Under the pieces are notes generated by a model. That model was not told where the DNA came from, searched no databases, and saw only the letters and a list, made by a program, of their open reading frames with translations. Shown here piece by piece: positions 5,126-6,617 of a DNA stretch of 6,617 bases. Both the position numbers and the translations under genes were made by a program. Source of the DNA: Candidatus Hodarchaeota archaeon (GTDB taxonomy: Archaea; Asgardarchaeota; Heimdallarchaeia; Hodarchaeales; YT1-057); assembly GCA_016839955.1 (NCBI GenBank), contig JAEOTI010000246.1, forward strand, positions 1 to 6,617. Reading direction: 5' to 3'. The first letter of the stretch is position 1. Each line of letters begins with the position of its first letter.

Positions 5126-6617
5126 ATGGCGTCAACAGATTTTGGAGACTTGGATAGGGATTACGATGGATTAAGCAGAAGAAATGCTACAATTATTCCA
5201 TTAGTCCTTTCATCAGATACCCGATTTTCTAATACAGATAGTTTTACAGCAAGAACACTTGGGGTTACTGACATAGTAGACAGAAAACCAGATAAAACAG
5301 CAGTCAAAAAAGCATTATTATCCAAATTAGGTGAGTTATTTCCGGGGAGTTCTGAAACAATTCAATTCCTAGTTGAGAATACAACTACTAAAGCTTTTGA
5401 CGGTGAAATGGCAGAACTGTTTGGTTTCTGGCGTCTTCGAATAGATCCTGCCACGCCAATGTATGATAAAACTGTTTTTAACAATCATTCGATTATTTTT
5501 GATTGTACAAGAAAAAAAGGGAGATTAAGAGTAACACGGATATCGTTACAAATGCCTTCTAAAAGACCATATCCCACTGAAGGAATTTTTGCTGGTCCAG
5601 TCAAATTAATGACGAGCGAAGCTTCAAGCGATTATTTTTTGACTAAAGAAGATTTTATATGGTTATTGAGCTTACCTAAACGAAGGAAAGCGTTGTTAGA
5701 AAGATTGACAAATTGGGAAAACTACCTTAATACTTATTTGGAGATTATAAAGTATAAACAAGCATGGATAGCCTTTAGAAACCTTGAAAGAATTAATGAA
5801 ACACAAGCAAAAATGCAGATTTCTACAATTCATTATTCTCAAAATGCTATGAAACGATTTTATTCTGGTGATACTGTTAGTCTTTTACATGAGACTATCC
5901 CTGATAATATAGATTGGCTTCCTAGTGATAGTGAGGCGGATCCGTTCCCGATAGGAGATATAGAACACGGACAGAGATTCAAAAAATTTTTTGAGACTAG
6001 ACCTCACCACAAGAAAGACCGTGAATGGATTGATTTACTGATCGATCTAAAGGATGAATACGTTATTTCAGAAGAAATGAATACTGAGAACGTCTACAGT
6101 TATGTACCAAGGAATCCTTTTGAAGGTTTACCAAAAGAAGGTCTATTGCTTAATTCTATATTTTTAGATCAATTGCCATTTACATTACAATTAAAAGCAA
6201 TAGGACGTCTTTACGAAGGACAAGCCGTTAATCCACGACTTGAAGATTTCATTTTTAATATTGCAGAAGCACGATTGCCCATACGCCAAGAACAAATTGA
6301 TCCTGAATCTTTGATTCGCAAAGACCTGAATCCAAGACAAATTGTTGCATTGGAACGAGCATTAAACTCTCCTGATATTACTCTGATTCAAGGCCCTCCA
6401 GGAACGGGAAAAACTACTGTAATTGCGGAATTATGTCATCAGATTGCCTTGTGGGGGGGGAAAGTCTTGGTAGCTTCCCAAGCCAATTTAGCGGTTGATA
6501 ACGCTTTGAAAAGATTGGCTAATCAGCGTGTAATAATGCCAATAAGAATTGGAAAACACGCAACAGAAGAAGGTCTTGATTTCATTGAAGAAAATGTTGT
6601 AAAAAGATGGTTTGAGA
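5126..6617 (+). CDS. UPF1/MOV10-like superfamily 1 helicase (AAA_11 type), 3'-truncated by the window edge
   Basis: An ATP-driven helicase or translocase on RNA or DNA. The frame is open from ATG 5126 to the window end (497 residues). The first helicase motifs are in order near the end: a Q-motif-like LNPRQIVALERAL with Q405, Walker A GPPGTGKTT at 423-431 (bases 6392-6418) and motif Ia VASQANLAVDNALKRL at 449-464. This set is typical of UPF1/DNA2/SEN1/MOV10-like SF1B enzymes; motifs II-VI lie beyond the edge. The first 400 or so residues match no domain I can name. Residues about 170-230 look like a long charged helix or coiled coil around LERLTNWENYLNTYLEI, as seen ahead of the ATPase core in some prokaryotic AAA_11 proteins. 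The gene lies 73 nt after the zinc-finger/RNase III-like gene on the same strand, so it is probably in the same operon. A run of eight G (6453-6460) sits between Walker A and motif Ia, and the frame is continuous across it. The helicase call is firm; substrate and subfamily are not. Confidence 0.92.
   Translation, partial: MASTDFGDLDRDYDGLSRRNATIIPLVLSSDTRFSNTDSFTARTLGVTDIVDRKPDKTAVKKALLSKLGELFPGSSETIQFLVENTTTKAFDGEMAELFGFWRLRIDPATPMYDKTVFNNHSIIFDCTRKKGRLRVTRISLQMPSKRPYPTEGIFAGPVKLMTSEASSDYFLTKEDFIWLLSLPKRRKALLERLTNWENYLNTYLEIIKYKQAWIAFRNLERINETQAKMQISTIHYSQNAMKRFYSGDTVSLLHETIPDNIDWLPSDSEADPFPIGDIEHGQRFKKFFETRPHHKKDREWIDLLIDLKDEYVISEEMNTENVYSYVPRNPFEGLPKEGLLLNSIFLDQLPFTLQLKAIGRLYEGQAVNPRLEDFIFNIAEARLPIRQEQIDPESLIRKDLNPRQIVALERALNSPDITLIQGPPGTGKTTVIAELCHQIALWGGKVLVASQANLAVDNALKRLANQRVIMPIRIGKHATEEGLDFIEENVVKRWFE

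Overview
The window is an AT-rich stretch, densely coded on the + strand only. It holds four consecutive genes with short gaps (22, 34 and 73 nt), so it is probably one transcription unit. Both ends are cut: the first gene lacks its start and the last gene runs off the right edge. No RNA genes, CRISPR array, insertion sequence or convincing terminator were seen, and no stretch over 300 bases lacks a gene.

Layout. (1) Positions 1-658: the 3' part of a canonical RNase III (nuclease domain plus C-terminal dsRNA-binding domain), with the main catalytic acidic residues intact. (2) 681-2987: a full-length 768-residue prokaryotic Argonaute of the long type (N, PAZ-like, MID and PIWI regions). It has an intact 5'-phosphate guide pocket and PIWI aspartates D546, D616 and D745; the glutamate-finger position appears to be Asp. 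(3) 3022-5052: an unusual 676-residue protein with two N-terminal C2H2 zinc fingers, a helical/TPR-like middle and a C-terminal RNase III fold in which several metal-binding acids are replaced. (4) 5126-6617 and beyond: the N-terminal 497 residues of a superfamily 1 helicase of the UPF1/MOV10-like (AAA_11) type.

How the genes may work together (inference). An active dsRNA endonuclease, an Argonaute with a probable slicer site, a second and apparently degenerate RNase III with nucleic-acid-binding fingers, and a UPF1/MOV10-like helicase are the kinds of parts used in eukaryotic RNA interference, here in a prokaryote-style operon. A natural model is that RNase III, perhaps as a heterodimer with the zinc-finger RNase III-like protein, makes small dsRNAs. 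Argonaute would load a strand, and the helicase would remodel guide duplexes or targets. Nothing in the sequence proves this; biochemistry and conservation of the neighbourhood would decide.

Organism. Genes are intron-free, closely spaced and preceded by Shine-Dalgarno-like sites, so this is a bacterium or an archaeon (or its mobile element). AT richness, frequent ATA, AGA and AGG codons, C2H2 fingers and the eukaryote-like part list would fit an archaeon, possibly an Asgard lineage. The window has no phylogenetic marker and this remains a guess.
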